A stretch of 13,891 nt of DNA from an uncultured Oscillospiraceae bacterium (GCA_944385265.1 CALWWO010000080.1:1-13891); one strand, 5' to 3'. Shown: positions 1 through 7,323, counted from the stretch's first letter. Numbers and translations are program-made. The notes: a model not told the origin generated them from the letters alone.

Positions 1-1406
1 GCTTCAGACATTGCGTCTATACCGATCGTATCTCCCAGCCAATAAAAGAAATAGTTACATGACTGAGCAAGCGCGCCGACGACGTTGAGCCTGCCGTGCG
101 AGCCCGGGTATATCCAGCAGCGCGGCATATAATCCGAATATTTTGAATACTGCCCCTCGTCGAGGATATATGTGCCCGCAGTGATATCGCCCTTTGTAAG
201 CCCGGCGAGAGACACGACCATTTTCCACGTGGAGCCGGGGTTATACGTGCCCTGTGTAGCTCTGTTGAACAGAGGGGCTGATTCGTCATTTACAAGCGCC
301 GAATAATTTTCACTAAGCGTGGATATATCAAACGACGGGTACGACGCAAGCGCGAGCACATCGCCGGAATTTACGTCGCGAACGACGATAGCTCCGCCGG
401 TGGGCTTGTCTTCTACATCGCGTTCGGCGCCGAGCGAGCTGATGATGTCGGCAAGGGCGTTTTCCGCCGCCGCCTGAAGCCCGATATCTATCGTGAGGTA
501 TACGTTACTGCCGGCCTCGGATTCGGAGATCTCGGTGACCTCTACAACGGCGCCCGTCGCGTTGTCGTACCGGACTCTTACCTCTCCGTCGACCCCGTGC
601 AGGTATTCCTCAAACGCGGCTTCGACGCCGTCCTTGCCGATATAGGCGTCCATCGGATAATCGAGCTCCTTATATATTTCATACTCCTCGCTGTCCATCT
701 GCCCGATAGTTCCCAAGATATGCGCTGCATACTGCGTATGGTAAGTCCTGTCCGCTTTTGTCTCTATTACAACTCCCGGGAAGCTCGATTCGAGCAGCAG
801 CGATATGAATTCGACGCTTACGTCTGACGCGAAGATGTAATCAGATGTATTTATTATCGTGCGTATATCAAGCTCATACAGCACACCGAGTATGAGCCGC
901 GTCTCATAAAGTGGGGTAGTATAGTCGATGCCGTAATGGTCCTTCATCCATACGATAAGATCGGTCGCCGATATATCGCTCTGAAGCTCATAGTGCTTTA
1001 GATATTCCTCAAGACGGTATGACTGCGACGAGGAGAGATCCGTATACGCGAAAGTCGGCGTTCTCGTCACAGGGAATGTATCTGTATAGCTAACGCCGTT
1101 AGCTTCAGCCGTGTTAATAAGTTCAAGTATATCGGAGCACATGTTCTCCGACTGTCTGAGCTGCGAATAATTCAGCTTTACGTTGTACACCGAAGCCGTT
1201 GAGACGAGAAGCGTGCCGTTCCGGTCAAGTATATTGCCGCGCGCGGCGGTAGTACGATAAGTATACACAGTCGTATCGCCAAAGGCGGAGGCAGCGTTGC
1301 TGTTAAGTATCTGTATGTCGTAAAGATTAGTAACAAAAATGCCGATGACCATTGTAAAGACAAGCGCCAGCACAAAAAGTCTGAACGGGCGTATATATTT
1401 TTTCAT
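1..1406 (-). CDS. mrdA: Penicillin-binding protein 2 (elongation transpeptidase), partial
   Basis: Class B penicillin-binding protein that cross-links peptidoglycan during side-wall elongation, working with RodA and the MreBCD complex outside the cytoplasmic membrane. The 468 codons present start at an ATG with AAAGGAG upstream. There is one N-terminal membrane helix (about residues 8-28), then the pedestal motif R56-G-N-I-L-D61-R62-N-G, a dimerisation/pedestal region to about residue 310, and the start of the transpeptidase domain. The catalytic motif is S392-T-W-K395 and the SxN motif is S449-C450-N451. The frame is open to the left edge, so the third motif (KTG) and the C-terminus lie outside the window. 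It is the last gene seen in the U32-maf-mreC-mreD-mrdA operon, 140 bases after mreD. The STWK tetrad has Trp where Phe is more usual. Family assignment is firm; the name mrdA rests on the mreCD context. Confidence 0.93.
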   Translation of the reverse strand, partial: MKKYIRPFRLFVLALVFTMVIGIFVTNLYDIQILNSNAASAFGDTTVYTYRTTAARGNILDRNGTLLVSTASVYNVKLNYSQLRQSENMCSDILELINTAEANGVSYTDTFPVTRTPTFAYTDLSSSQSYRLEEYLKHYELQSDISATDLIVWMKDHYGIDYTTPLYETRLILGVLYELDIRTIINTSDYIFASDVSVEFISLLLESSFPGVVIETKADRTYHTQYAAHILGTIGQMDSEEYEIYKELDYPMDAYIGKDGVEAAFEEYLHGVDGEVRVRYDNATGAVVEVTEISESEAGSNVYLTIDIGLQAAAENALADIISSLGAERDVEDKPTGGAIVVRDVNSGDVLALASYPSFDISTLSENYSALVNDESAPLFNRATQGTYNPGSTWKMVVSLAGLTKGDITAGTYILDEGQYSKYSDYMPRCWIYPGSHGRLNVVGALAQSCNYFFYWLGDTIGIDAMSE

Positions 1407-1546
1407 TTTATGCGATCACTCCTTTCAGCGCGGCGAAAAATGTGAAAAACCGCGCGGGAAAGCTGCGCTTGGCGGGGGGGGTCCGCGCCTACAGGCGGCG
1501 TGTGGCGCCTTTTTTACAAAACGCCGTATCGATATGAAACGCCGCG
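1407..1546. other. Structured gap between mreD and mrdA
   Basis: A 140-base non-coding stretch inside the operon. Read on the mRNA (minus) strand it holds an 8-C run (1474-1481 on the plus strand is G8) and a 6-bp stem GCGCGG/CCGCGC with a U-rich loop just upstream of the mrdA ribosome site. On the plus strand it holds a hairpin at 1485-1508 (GCGCC and ACA against TGT and GGCGC, one bulged T) followed by six T at 1510-1515. That is terminator-like, but for the strand opposite the genes. No promoter for mrdA was recognised here. Confidence 0.5.
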
Positions 1547-2056
1547 CTAGTACGATACGGAAATACGGCTTATGCGCCGCACCGCGATATATACCGGCAG
1601 CAGAAAAATCATTGAATATAAACATTGAAAAACGGCGGGATGAACGATATATCGAAAATCAACGTCGTGAAACACGACAAGACCGAACGTCTGCGTAATG
1701 ATACTGGCGACGACCGACAGGATCCCCCATAACAGGTACGTCGGAAATCCTTTTGCAAATACCGTGTCCGTCAAAAACCCTATCAGGATACCGATAAGTG
1801 TCAGAACAAGCGTAAACTGTATTGTCGGCTGGTTATATGATATGTCGCACAGCATGCCGGCGGCAAGACCGAGAAGCCCGCCCCCGCTGCACCCCTCAAA
1901 CATGGCGGCGCAGACGACCACAAGCGGCAATATAACTGGTTTTGCGCCGCGTATTGTCAAATTAGAGAACACGGCTGCCTGCAATATATAAGCGAAAAGG
2001 AGAAACGCCGCATACGCGATGATTTTTAAAGGAAGTTTTTTAGTATGTTTTGTCAT
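1547..2056 (-). CDS. mreD: Rod shape-determining membrane protein MreD
   Basis: Integral membrane partner of MreC in the elongasome, which positions peptidoglycan synthesis along the side wall. The 169-residue product is close to the usual MreD length of 160-180. It is almost entirely hydrophobic, with about five predicted membrane helices, including one near residues 11-32, a Gly-rich stretch around residues 56-70 and a last helix around 140-160, and it ends in a short basic tail. MreD diverges strongly in sequence, so the call rests on length, topology and its place between mreC and mrdA. ATG start with GGAGG upstream; 33 bases separate it from mreC. No mreB lies beside it in this window. 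Confidence 0.85.
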   Translation of the reverse strand: MTKHTKKLPLKIIAYAAFLLFAYILQAAVFSNLTIRGAKPVILPLVVVCAAMFEGCSGGGLLGLAAGMLCDISYNQPTIQFTLVLTLIGILIGFLTDTVFAKGFPTYLLWGILSVVASIITQTFGLVVFHDVDFRYIVHPAVFQCLYSMIFLLPVYIAVRRISRISVSY

Positions 2057-2089
2057 AAATCCTCCGTTCAGGATCGAGACTTTAGTCTA

Positions 2090-2917
2090 TCAATAAGATG
2101 TTATCACGAAAACTGCTGACAAACTGTCGAAATCAGCCGCCGGCTCGACTATTGCGTAATCGTACATATGCGACGAGCTTATCTCCAGTCCGGATACTGT
2201 GCCTATCACAAGTCCTGCCGGGCATATCCCGCCCGTGCCGGAGGTGATGACTGAATATCCGTTTACTATCTCATGCTCGTCCGGCATGTAGGTGAGAGCG
2301 AGCTTTCCCTCTGGAAAAAGCTCAAATTTTCCGGAGGCTACGACGGGATCGTTCGTCTCAAGCACCTTGGCACCGATGCTGCTTGTGGTGTCAAGTATCG
2401 TAGTCACGACCGAGGAATTTACGCCGACCTCAGTAACGATCCCGATAACATGACCAAACTCGTTTATCACGCAGTCATTTAGCGCTATCCCCAGCGACTC
2501 GCCGGCATTTATCGTGAAAGACGAGCTCCAGGTGGAGCCTGTCCACGCGATTATATCCGCCTCAGCGTATTCATAGCTCCGGTTATTTTCTGTGAGCTTC
2601 AGCAGATTGCGAAGCCTCTCGTTTTCCTCGATATTCTCTATATACTGGACATGTTCGTCCTGAAGCTCCGCTATCTGCGCTTTCAGCTGTTCATTTTCGG
2701 CGGCGAGCCTGTCATAATCCGTTATATAGCCCAATAAGTCGTCCACCTTTTCAGTGACGGCTGACGCCGCTGCCTTGATGGGCTGGGTTATATAATTTAT
2801 GATGCCGGAAAATATATCCGTACCGCCGGAGCTCCCGTTAGCGGAAAAAGCGGCTATCAAAACAACGACGAGAGCGAGCGCGCAAACAGCGGCAACCTTT
2901 TTACCCGTGCTGTTCAA
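2090..2917 (-). CDS. mreC: Rod shape-determining protein MreC
   Basis: Membrane-anchored elongasome scaffold that bridges MreB/MreD and the penicillin-binding proteins. From the chosen start the product has 275 residues: a short basic N-terminus, one membrane helix (about 8-25), a linker, a coiled coil (about 66-110, rich in Leu, Glu and Lys heptads), and the two beta-barrel domains typical of MreC to the C-terminus. An in-frame GTG at 2926 would give three more residues, but it is itself part of the Shine-Dalgarno sequence GGAGGTGA. The TTG at 2917 lies 5 bases after that site and is preferred. With this start the gene begins 5 bases after maf ends, consistent with translational coupling. 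Family call is firm. Confidence 0.93.
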   Translation of the reverse strand: MNSTGKKVAAVCALALVVVLIAAFSANGSSGGTDIFSGIINYITQPIKAAASAVTEKVDDLLGYITDYDRLAAENEQLKAQIAELQDEHVQYIENIEENERLRNLLKLTENNRSYEYAEADIIAWTGSTWSSSFTINAGESLGIALNDCVINEFGHVIGIVTEVGVNSSVVTTILDTTSSIGAKVLETNDPVVASGKFELFPEGKLALTYMPDEHEIVNGYSVITSGTGGICPAGLVIGTVSGLEISSSHMYDYAIVEPAADFDSLSAVFVITSY

Positions 2918-2922
2918 AAAAA

Positions 2923-3498
2923 TCACCTCCGCAAGTTAAAGATACCCATTTTTTGGAGCATTGAGTACAATTTGGATAAAGGAAGTCCCATAACGTTAAA
3001 ATAATCCCCTTCGATACGCGGTATGAATACGGACCCCAGCCCCTGTATACCGTAAGCTCCGGCCTTGTCCATCGGCTCGCCGGAGTCGATATACCGCTCG
3101 ATCTCCTCGCCTGTCATATCGCGGAAAAAGACGCGGGTAGATTCGCACTCGCAAAGCTCTCTGCCACCGTATATCACGGCGACGCCGGTCAGCACGCTGT
3201 GCTCTCTCCCCGAAAGGGCTTTCAGCATCCGGAAAGCGTCGTCCCGGTCTTTGGGCTTGCCGAGCGGGTTTCCGTCTAAAAAAACGAGAGTGTCGGCGGC
3301 GATAACGACGTCGTCTTTGTGTGCAGCGGCGACCTCGCGCGCCTTGCAGAGCGCGATCGAGCAAACCTCATCCTCCGGCGAGAGATCATCGACGATATGC
3401 TCCTCTCCTTTTGCCGGTATAACGTCAAAATCCGTTATGCCGAGATTTTTAAGAAGCTCCTGCCGCCGCGGCGATTTTGAAGCCAAAATGATTTTCAT
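2923..3498 (-). CDS. maf: Maf-family nucleoside triphosphate pyrophosphatase
   Basis: Hydrolyses non-canonical or excess nucleoside triphosphates (dTTP/UTP or methylated NTPs in studied members) to the monophosphate and pyrophosphate in the cytoplasm; overexpression blocks septation in Bacillus. The 191-residue product is full length. Visible signatures are the N-terminal loop A6-S-K-S-P-R-R12, the catalytic A68-D69-T70 segment, G80-K-P-K-D84, L95-S-G followed by HSVLTGV, and the C-terminal DKAGAYGIQG motif. The ATG at 3498 is chosen because all Maf proteins begin at this hydrophobic strand. The frame is open 43 codons further upstream, but that part reads into the U32 gene. It overlaps the U32 stop by 4 bases (ATGA). 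Maf beside mreCD is a common arrangement in Gram-positive bacteria. Which NTP is used cannot be decided here. Confidence 0.95.
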   Translation of the reverse strand: MKIILASKSPRRQELLKNLGITDFDVIPAKGEEHIVDDLSPEDEVCSIALCKAREVAAAHKDDVVIAADTLVFLDGNPLGKPKDRDDAFRMLKALSGREHSVLTGVAVIYGGRELCECESTRVFFRDMTGEEIERYIDSGEPMDKAGAYGIQGLGSVFIPRIEGDYFNVMGLPLSKLYSMLQKMGIFNLRR

Positions 3499-5588
3499 TC
3501 CACACCTCTGTAATAAAGCCCTCTCGTAAAACCGGCGGGCACGTAATCGTTTTTCCCCATGTAGCTTTCCGTTATGACGGCGCATTCCGACGCGTTTTCC
3601 GTAGTGAATGAAAGCCTTGCGCCCCACAGCCCGATAGATTGATAATCGTTTTTCTTGTCAGCCAAGAACAGCTTCTGTGAATTTAAAACGGTGTTTCTGC
3701 ATCCAAAGGATTTTACGACGGGGAAGGTAAAGCCGTTTCTATCCGTTATCCCGGGGAAATTAGAGCAGTTGCACAGTCCCGTCGATGTTTTGACGATGCA
3801 GTTTTCCGTTATCATGAGCGGAAGGCGCCCGTATACGATAAGCTCGCAGTCGATAGACTTTGAGATATGGCGTATCTGCTCAAGCCGCATTTCAAATGAC
3901 AGCGTGGCTGAACTGAGCCCAAAATCCTTGAACATACGCAAAGTCTGCGAGTTATATATATTGAGTCCGAAATCGCCGCGCACGTTGAAATCCATAGTGC
4001 GGCACATGACGATGTGCCCTATATTGCCGACAAGAACGTCGGAAACGCCGGCGCTTTTAGCTGCGCGCAGCATTTTTTCAATGTCCGGCAGCTCGTTATC
4101 GTGGATAACGCGCGGAAGTATCACGGCGACGTTTATATTCGGATTTGAGATAAACCGCGCGAGCATATGGTCGCGCGCGTTAAATTCCTCAAGCGGGACG
4201 TATACAGTGTTCGGCGCAAGCTCAAGAAGCTTTTCGGAGAGCTGCGAAAGGCTGAGGACGGATACTGTGATAACGGGCGGCTCCTCCCGATTTAAAAGAC
4301 GGAAGCCCTGAATAAATTCTCCCTCTCTCCGCGGCTTTAAAACGCTTCTCTTTTCAATGAGATCGGACAGAGCGGTTCTGCGCATCTCATTGATAGCGGA
4401 GACGGGAAGCGTTATCCCGTGGTCTATCTCGCTTTTCACACCCTCGCATATAAACGGCGTTCCGCCCGTTTTATAAAGCTGCGTTTGAAGCGAGACCTTT
4501 GTAAGCTCCTTATGGAAAGCGAGCTGCGGAACAGGACCGTCTACGAGCGCGATGTTTCCACGGTCGTCCTGAGCGGCTAAGCGCGCCGGCGCGTCAGCCC
4601 GTATCTGTGCTGCAAAGCGCACCGGGACACGCTGAAACTCGCTTTTGAGATAAGCGCGCTTTGCAGCGGCAAACAGCGCATCGGGAGATTTTTCCCTCTC
4701 GTCGCGCACGCCGAACATATCGGCGTTTTTTCTGCCGGTATAATATCCGTCTGTAAACCCGTCTCTTGAAAAGGCTTCGTGCAGAGCCTTCATCTCGCTT
4801 TCAGTCGGATTTTTTCCCGAACGTATAGCGCGCGAATATACGGCGGTAACGACCGCCGCGTATTCCGGGCGCTTCATTCTGCCCTCCAGCTTTACGCATT
4901 TCACGCCGATACTCTCTAGATCTCTGAGATAATTTACAAGGCAGTTGTCCTTTAAGCTCAGCGGATACCCGTTTTTTCGCGCCCCTGCGACAGAATACGG
5001 AAGCCTGCACGGCTGCGCGCACAGTCCGCGGTTACCGCTCCGTCTGCCGATGACGGCGCTCATATAACACTGCCCCGAATAGCACATGCACAGCGCGCCG
5101 TGTGCGAACACCTCGATCTCGATCGGCGAATTTCTGCATATATATTCGATCTCGCGGCGGTTAAGCTCGCGCGCGAGCACGACGCGGGAGATACCCATCG
5201 CAGCCGCGACCTTGACCCCTTCCAAATTGTGTATGCTCATCTGCGTGCTCGCATGGACAGGCATGTCCGGTACCGCCTGCCGCACGGCTTTTAAAACACC
5301 GAGATCCTGCACGAGTATCGCGTCAGCCCCGAGGCGCGAGGCAGTCTGAGCCTGCCGCGCAATATCGGGAAGCTCTCTGTCCGAGGCGAGAGTATTTAAG
5401 GTGACATATAATTTAACGCCGCGTATACGGCAGTATTCGGAAGCTTTTTCAAAATCGGATTCGGAGAAATTTTTCGCGTTTCTACGGGCGTTAAAGTTGC
5501 CGAAACCGAGATAAACAGCGTCAGCCCCGCTTTGGACAGCGGCGACTACGCCCTCCGGCGAGCCGGCGGGAGCCAGAAGTTCAAGCAT
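3495..5588 (-). CDS. U32-family protein, RlhA/TrhP-like, long form
   Basis: The U32 'peptidase' family includes collagenase-like proteins, but its studied bacterial members RlhA and TrhP hydroxylate cytidine in 23S rRNA or uridine-34 in tRNA with prephenate as helper. The 697-residue product starts with the family N-terminus LLAPAGS and a TIM-barrel-like region. The family signature is E159-V-F-A-H-G-A-L-C167, continuing through S171-G-Q-C174, with C190 and C194 completing four cysteines that probably hold an iron-sulphur cluster. A C-terminal extension of about 300 residues carries a second group, C597, C606, C608 and C630, near an LTDR-like segment (ITDRNGFTFPV). First gene of the operon with maf and mreCD. 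ATG start; the upstream ribosome site (GGGTG) is weak. RNA modification is inferred from family; a protease role is less likely. Confidence 0.85.
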   Translation of the reverse strand: MLELLAPAGSPEGVVAAVQSGADAVYLGFGNFNARRNAKNFSESDFEKASEYCRIRGVKLYVTLNTLASDRELPDIARQAQTASRLGADAILVQDLGVLKAVRQAVPDMPVHASTQMSIHNLEGVKVAAAMGISRVVLARELNRREIEYICRNSPIEIEVFAHGALCMCYSGQCYMSAVIGRRSGNRGLCAQPCRLPYSVAGARKNGYPLSLKDNCLVNYLRDLESIGVKCVKLEGRMKRPEYAAVVTAVYSRAIRSGKNPTESEMKALHEAFSRDGFTDGYYTGRKNADMFGVRDEREKSPDALFAAAKRAYLKSEFQRVPVRFAAQIRADAPARLAAQDDRGNIALVDGPVPQLAFHKELTKVSLQTQLYKTGGTPFICEGVKSEIDHGITLPVSAINEMRRTALSDLIEKRSVLKPRREGEFIQGFRLLNREEPPVITVSVLSLSQLSEKLLELAPNTVYVPLEEFNARDHMLARFISNPNINVAVILPRVIHDNELPDIEKMLRAAKSAGVSDVLVGNIGHIVMCRTMDFNVRGDFGLNIYNSQTLRMFKDFGLSSATLSFEMRLEQIRHISKSIDCELIVYGRLPLMITENCIVKTSTGLCNCSNFPGITDRNGFTFPVVKSFGCRNTVLNSQKLFLADKKNDYQSIGLWGARLSFTTENASECAVITESYMGKNDYVPAGFTRGLYYRGVE

Positions 5589-5652
5589 GGCTTAAGCACC
5601 CTTTCATAAGTAATAGAAACTGTGCTGGAAAAAACAAATTTCCAGAGATACC

Positions 5653-5681
5653 ATTATATCATAATATACGGTCCGCGGGAA
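5653..5681 (-). promoter_or_regulatory. Probable promoter of the U32-maf-mreCD-mrdA operon
   Basis: Minus-strand TATAAT (plus coordinates 5653-5658) preceded by TGA, giving an extended -10 element. A weak -35 (TTCCCG, 5676-5681) lies 17 bases upstream. The leader to the U32 ATG would be about 58 bases. This is the only good promoter seen upstream of the five minus-strand genes. Confidence 0.6.
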
Positions 5682-5743
5682 CAGTTTTAAATTATTTTAC
5701 AATGAATTAAAATTTGAAAGCGCCCGCTGCCCTATAAGAAAAA

Positions 5744-5772
5744 GTGACACGCGCCGGATTGTGTGCTATACT
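5744..5772 (+). promoter_or_regulatory. Probable promoter reading into the repeat leader and YunG-like gene
   Basis: GTGACA (5744-5749), 17-base spacer, TATACT (5767-5772), with TG two bases before the -10 (extended -10). The start would be near 5779, which puts the whole repeat region 5780-6090 into a 5' leader of about 345 bases ahead of the ATG at 6125. Confidence 0.65.
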
Positions 5773-5887
5773 ATCCTACGGATGCACGGCTTCGCAAAAT
5801 TGCCCCGCAGAGGCAAGGGATTATTCAAGCGCAGCTTCGCAGAATTTGCCCTGAAAGGGGCAAAAGAATTTAATTTATTTTTCGTAC

Positions 5888-5942
5888 GGACATGCGCCGG
5901 ACGAAAAATACTTCTCGTCGCGCAAGTGTGCGAGCAACGCGA
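5888..5942 (+). repeat. 55-base direct repeat, copy 1
   Basis: Begins GGACATGCGCCGG and ends GAGCAACGCGA. It matches copy 2 at 53 of 55 positions and is separated from it by 56 bases. It contains the small hairpin GACGA/TCGTC. No short target duplication or transposase is visible. Confidence 0.9.
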
Positions 5943-5998
5943 GTGCGCGCAGCGAGACTGAAAGAAAATTCGCGCAAACGCCTGCGTTTGTGCGACAA

Positions 5999-6053
5999 GG
6001 ACATGCGCCGGACGAAAAATACTTCTCGTCGCGCCAGCGTGCGAGCAACGCGA
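5999..6053 (+). repeat. 55-base direct repeat, copy 2
   Basis: Second copy, differing from copy 1 at two positions (CGCCAGCGTG here, CGCAAGTGTG there). The unit of repeat plus intervening sequence is 111 bases long. The 10-bp hairpin at 5971-5994 lies between the two copies. Confidence 0.9.
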
Positions 6054-6124
6054 TGTAAAACACGTTCAAGCGCTTGCGCTTGGATGAAATGAAAAAGCAA
6101 AGCGATATATTTGGAGGGGTTCAT

Positions 6125-6883
6125 ATGCTTATAAGATATTCGATAGATGAAATACACGCCATGCTAGACAAATGCCGCGAGCTTGGGTACGAGCCGAAAA
6201 TGGAGATCAGCTTCATAAGCCGGTACGACTACTATGTACTGCGCTACGGCAAGGAGATAACGTTCCAGCGCAGCGGCAAGGAGGAGGACCGCAGCATAAT
6301 CATGCGGTACGATAACTTCGAGGATATGGCAAACGACGGCAGGCTGGACGAGCTTCTGCTTGAGGCGGAGTGGGGCGACATCGACTATCTATACTGCGAG
6401 GAATTTGACAAGTGCGACCTATGGAATGACATAAGCCGCGACATGTATTTTGAGGGCGAGGAATTTGGCGATATGCCGGTTAAAAACAAGCGCTTTAAAG
6501 GCGTCGACACGCTTGTGGAGCTGTTTGTGATGCTCACAAAATGCTACAGAGCGGAGACAGCGCACCCCGCCGTGCGCGATAAATGGAAAGAGACAGACGC
6601 AACATACGGGCAAAGCCAGATTGCGGCGATGCTGGTACAGGATATGTTCGGCGGTAATATACGCCTGACGCATATCGACGGCGAAAAGCACTATTTCAAC
6701 GAGGTGGACGGCAAAACGATAGATTTAACGAGCGACCACTACGAGGAGCAGTTCATAATCATAAAATACGCCGACAGCGTCGAAGTCGACAGAGCCGAGT
6801 GCGACGCGGACGCGGATGTTTTGGCGCGGTATGAGCTTCTTCAAAAGCGCGTCGACGATTATATCGACATGGTGACCCGGTAA
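6125..6883 (+). CDS. Uncharacterised protein with YunG-like C-terminal region
   Basis: A soluble, acidic 252-residue protein without signal peptide or membrane helix. Residues 1-130 are not recognised; they are rich in Asp, Glu, Tyr and Arg. Residues about 135-210 resemble Bacillus YunG, a family of unknown function: a Cys-Tyr-Arg start (C140), P148, W154, the segment G162-Q-S-Q followed by an A-x-L-V-Q-D-x-F-G-G pattern, H189, N192 and the D-G-K-T-I-D-L-T end. From memory, relatives often have Cys where this protein has Ser164; if the fold is papain- or transglutaminase-like, as I suspect only weakly, that would remove the nucleophile. The ATG at 6125 is chosen for the strong GGAGGGG 6 bases upstream; an upstream TTG at 6074 lies inside a hairpin and lacks such a site. 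It stands alone between its own promoter and a terminator. Function not assigned. Confidence 0.75.
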   Translation: MLIRYSIDEIHAMLDKCRELGYEPKMEISFISRYDYYVLRYGKEITFQRSGKEEDRSIIMRYDNFEDMANDGRLDELLLEAEWGDIDYLYCEEFDKCDLWNDISRDMYFEGEEFGDMPVKNKRFKGVDTLVELFVMLTKCYRAETAHPAVRDKWKETDATYGQSQIAAMLVQDMFGGNIRLTHIDGEKHYFNEVDGKTIDLTSDHYEEQFIIIKYADSVEVDRAECDADADVLARYELLQKRVDDYIDMVTR

Positions 6884-6919
6884 AAACGACCGCATTAAAT
6901 GACAACATGAAAAATGATA

Positions 6920-6950
6920 CCGCCGGAGCTATGCTCTCCGGCGGGATTTT
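6920..6950. terminator. Bidirectional terminator between YunG-like gene and small membrane protein gene
   Basis: Nine-bp stem CCGCCGGAG/CTCCGGCGG (6920-6928 with 6936-6944), 7-base loop. On the plus strand it is followed by GATTTTAT, on the minus strand by TATCATTTTTC. It sits between two convergent genes and can serve both. Confidence 0.8.
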
Positions 6951-6998
6951 ATATGTAGATGCTTTTAGTCGGGCGATTTTAAGGAAAACTTGCTTTTT

Positions 6999-7241
6999 TC
7001 ACCGCGTACCAATGTACCCGCGCACCTTTAAAACGGCGCGAAGCAGCGCCTCGATAATTGCTTTTGCGATATACTGAAACGCGCCTGAAGCAAGTCCGCC
7101 CACGAGATATTGGAGAAAGCGGACATCCCTGTTATGGGTGGACGCGCAGATAATAAATCCGGCGGCGCCGGATATGAGCGATACGGCGATTCGCACCGCC
7201 GTTAATACTGCAGTTTGAGCGCCGCGCCTGCTGCCGAACAT
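6999..7241 (-). CDS. Small basic two-helix membrane protein, unknown function
   Basis: An 80-residue protein not matched to any family I know. It has a basic N-terminus (R5, R6), a hydrophobic helix at about 11-32, a short polar turn with H36-N-R-D, a second helix at about 42-68 and a basic tail (R68, K72, R74, R80), so both ends are probably cytoplasmic. The gene is supported by AGGGGG 7 bases before the ATG, a near-consensus promoter 50 bases upstream and a terminator downstream. It is divergent from the XRE regulator and its -35 lies within the inverted repeat at 7318-7335, so the regulator probably controls it. Holin-like, toxin-like or stress-protein roles are all possible; the sequence does not decide. 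Confidence 0.7.
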   Translation of the reverse strand: MFGSRRGAQTAVLTAVRIAVSLISGAAGFIICASTHNRDVRFLQYLVGGLASGAFQYIAKAIIEALLRAVLKVRGYIGTR

Positions 7242-7294
7242 AAAAATCCCCCTTTACCGTCGCGGCGGCGAAAGCCGTGCGTTAAGTGATGTCT

Positions 7295-7323
7295 ACTATA
7301 GCATACAATTTTAAATTTGTCTA
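7295..7323 (-). promoter_or_regulatory. Promoter of the small membrane protein gene
   Basis: Minus-strand TAGACA (plus 7318-7323), exactly 17 bases, then TATAGT (plus 7295-7300). Start expected near 7288, giving a leader of about 46 bases. The -35 coincides with the left arm of the inverted repeat. Confidence 0.75.

Larger units (their letters stand above)
5780..6124 (+). other. Long structured leader upstream of the YunG-like gene
   Basis: Non-coding stretch rich in hairpins. They are TTGCC/GGCAA (5800-5816), TTTGCCC/GGGCAAA (5845-5864, followed by a T-rich tract to 5882), GACGA/TCGTC (5900-5919 and again 6011-6030), a 10-bp stem with one G-T wobble (5971-5994, loop CCTG), and CAAGCG/CGCTTG (6067-6082). 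Short reading frames cross it on both strands, but none has a ribosome site, and they change frame with the repeats. It matches no riboswitch class I know. It may be a chromosomal repeat element that landed in the leader. Confidence 0.5.

Noticed and set aside
597..827. Plus-strand frame opposite mrdA
   Set aside because: Lies within the continuous PBP2 frame on the minus strand; no independent support.
3065..3529. Plus-strand open frame opposite maf
   Set aside because: Maf on the minus strand has all family motifs; the opposite frame is Ser/Arg-rich shadow sequence.
5888..6053. Two near-identical 55-base repeats separated by 56 bases as a possible short CRISPR array
   Set aside because: Only two copies, repeat unit longer than usual, no third copy or cas gene, and the separating sequence is itself a hairpin. 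Better explained as a dispersed or duplicated element.
5761..6157. Short open frames on both strands through the repeat region
   Set aside because: No ribosome sites, codons made from repeated sequence, frames begin or end inside repeats and overlap each other on both strands.
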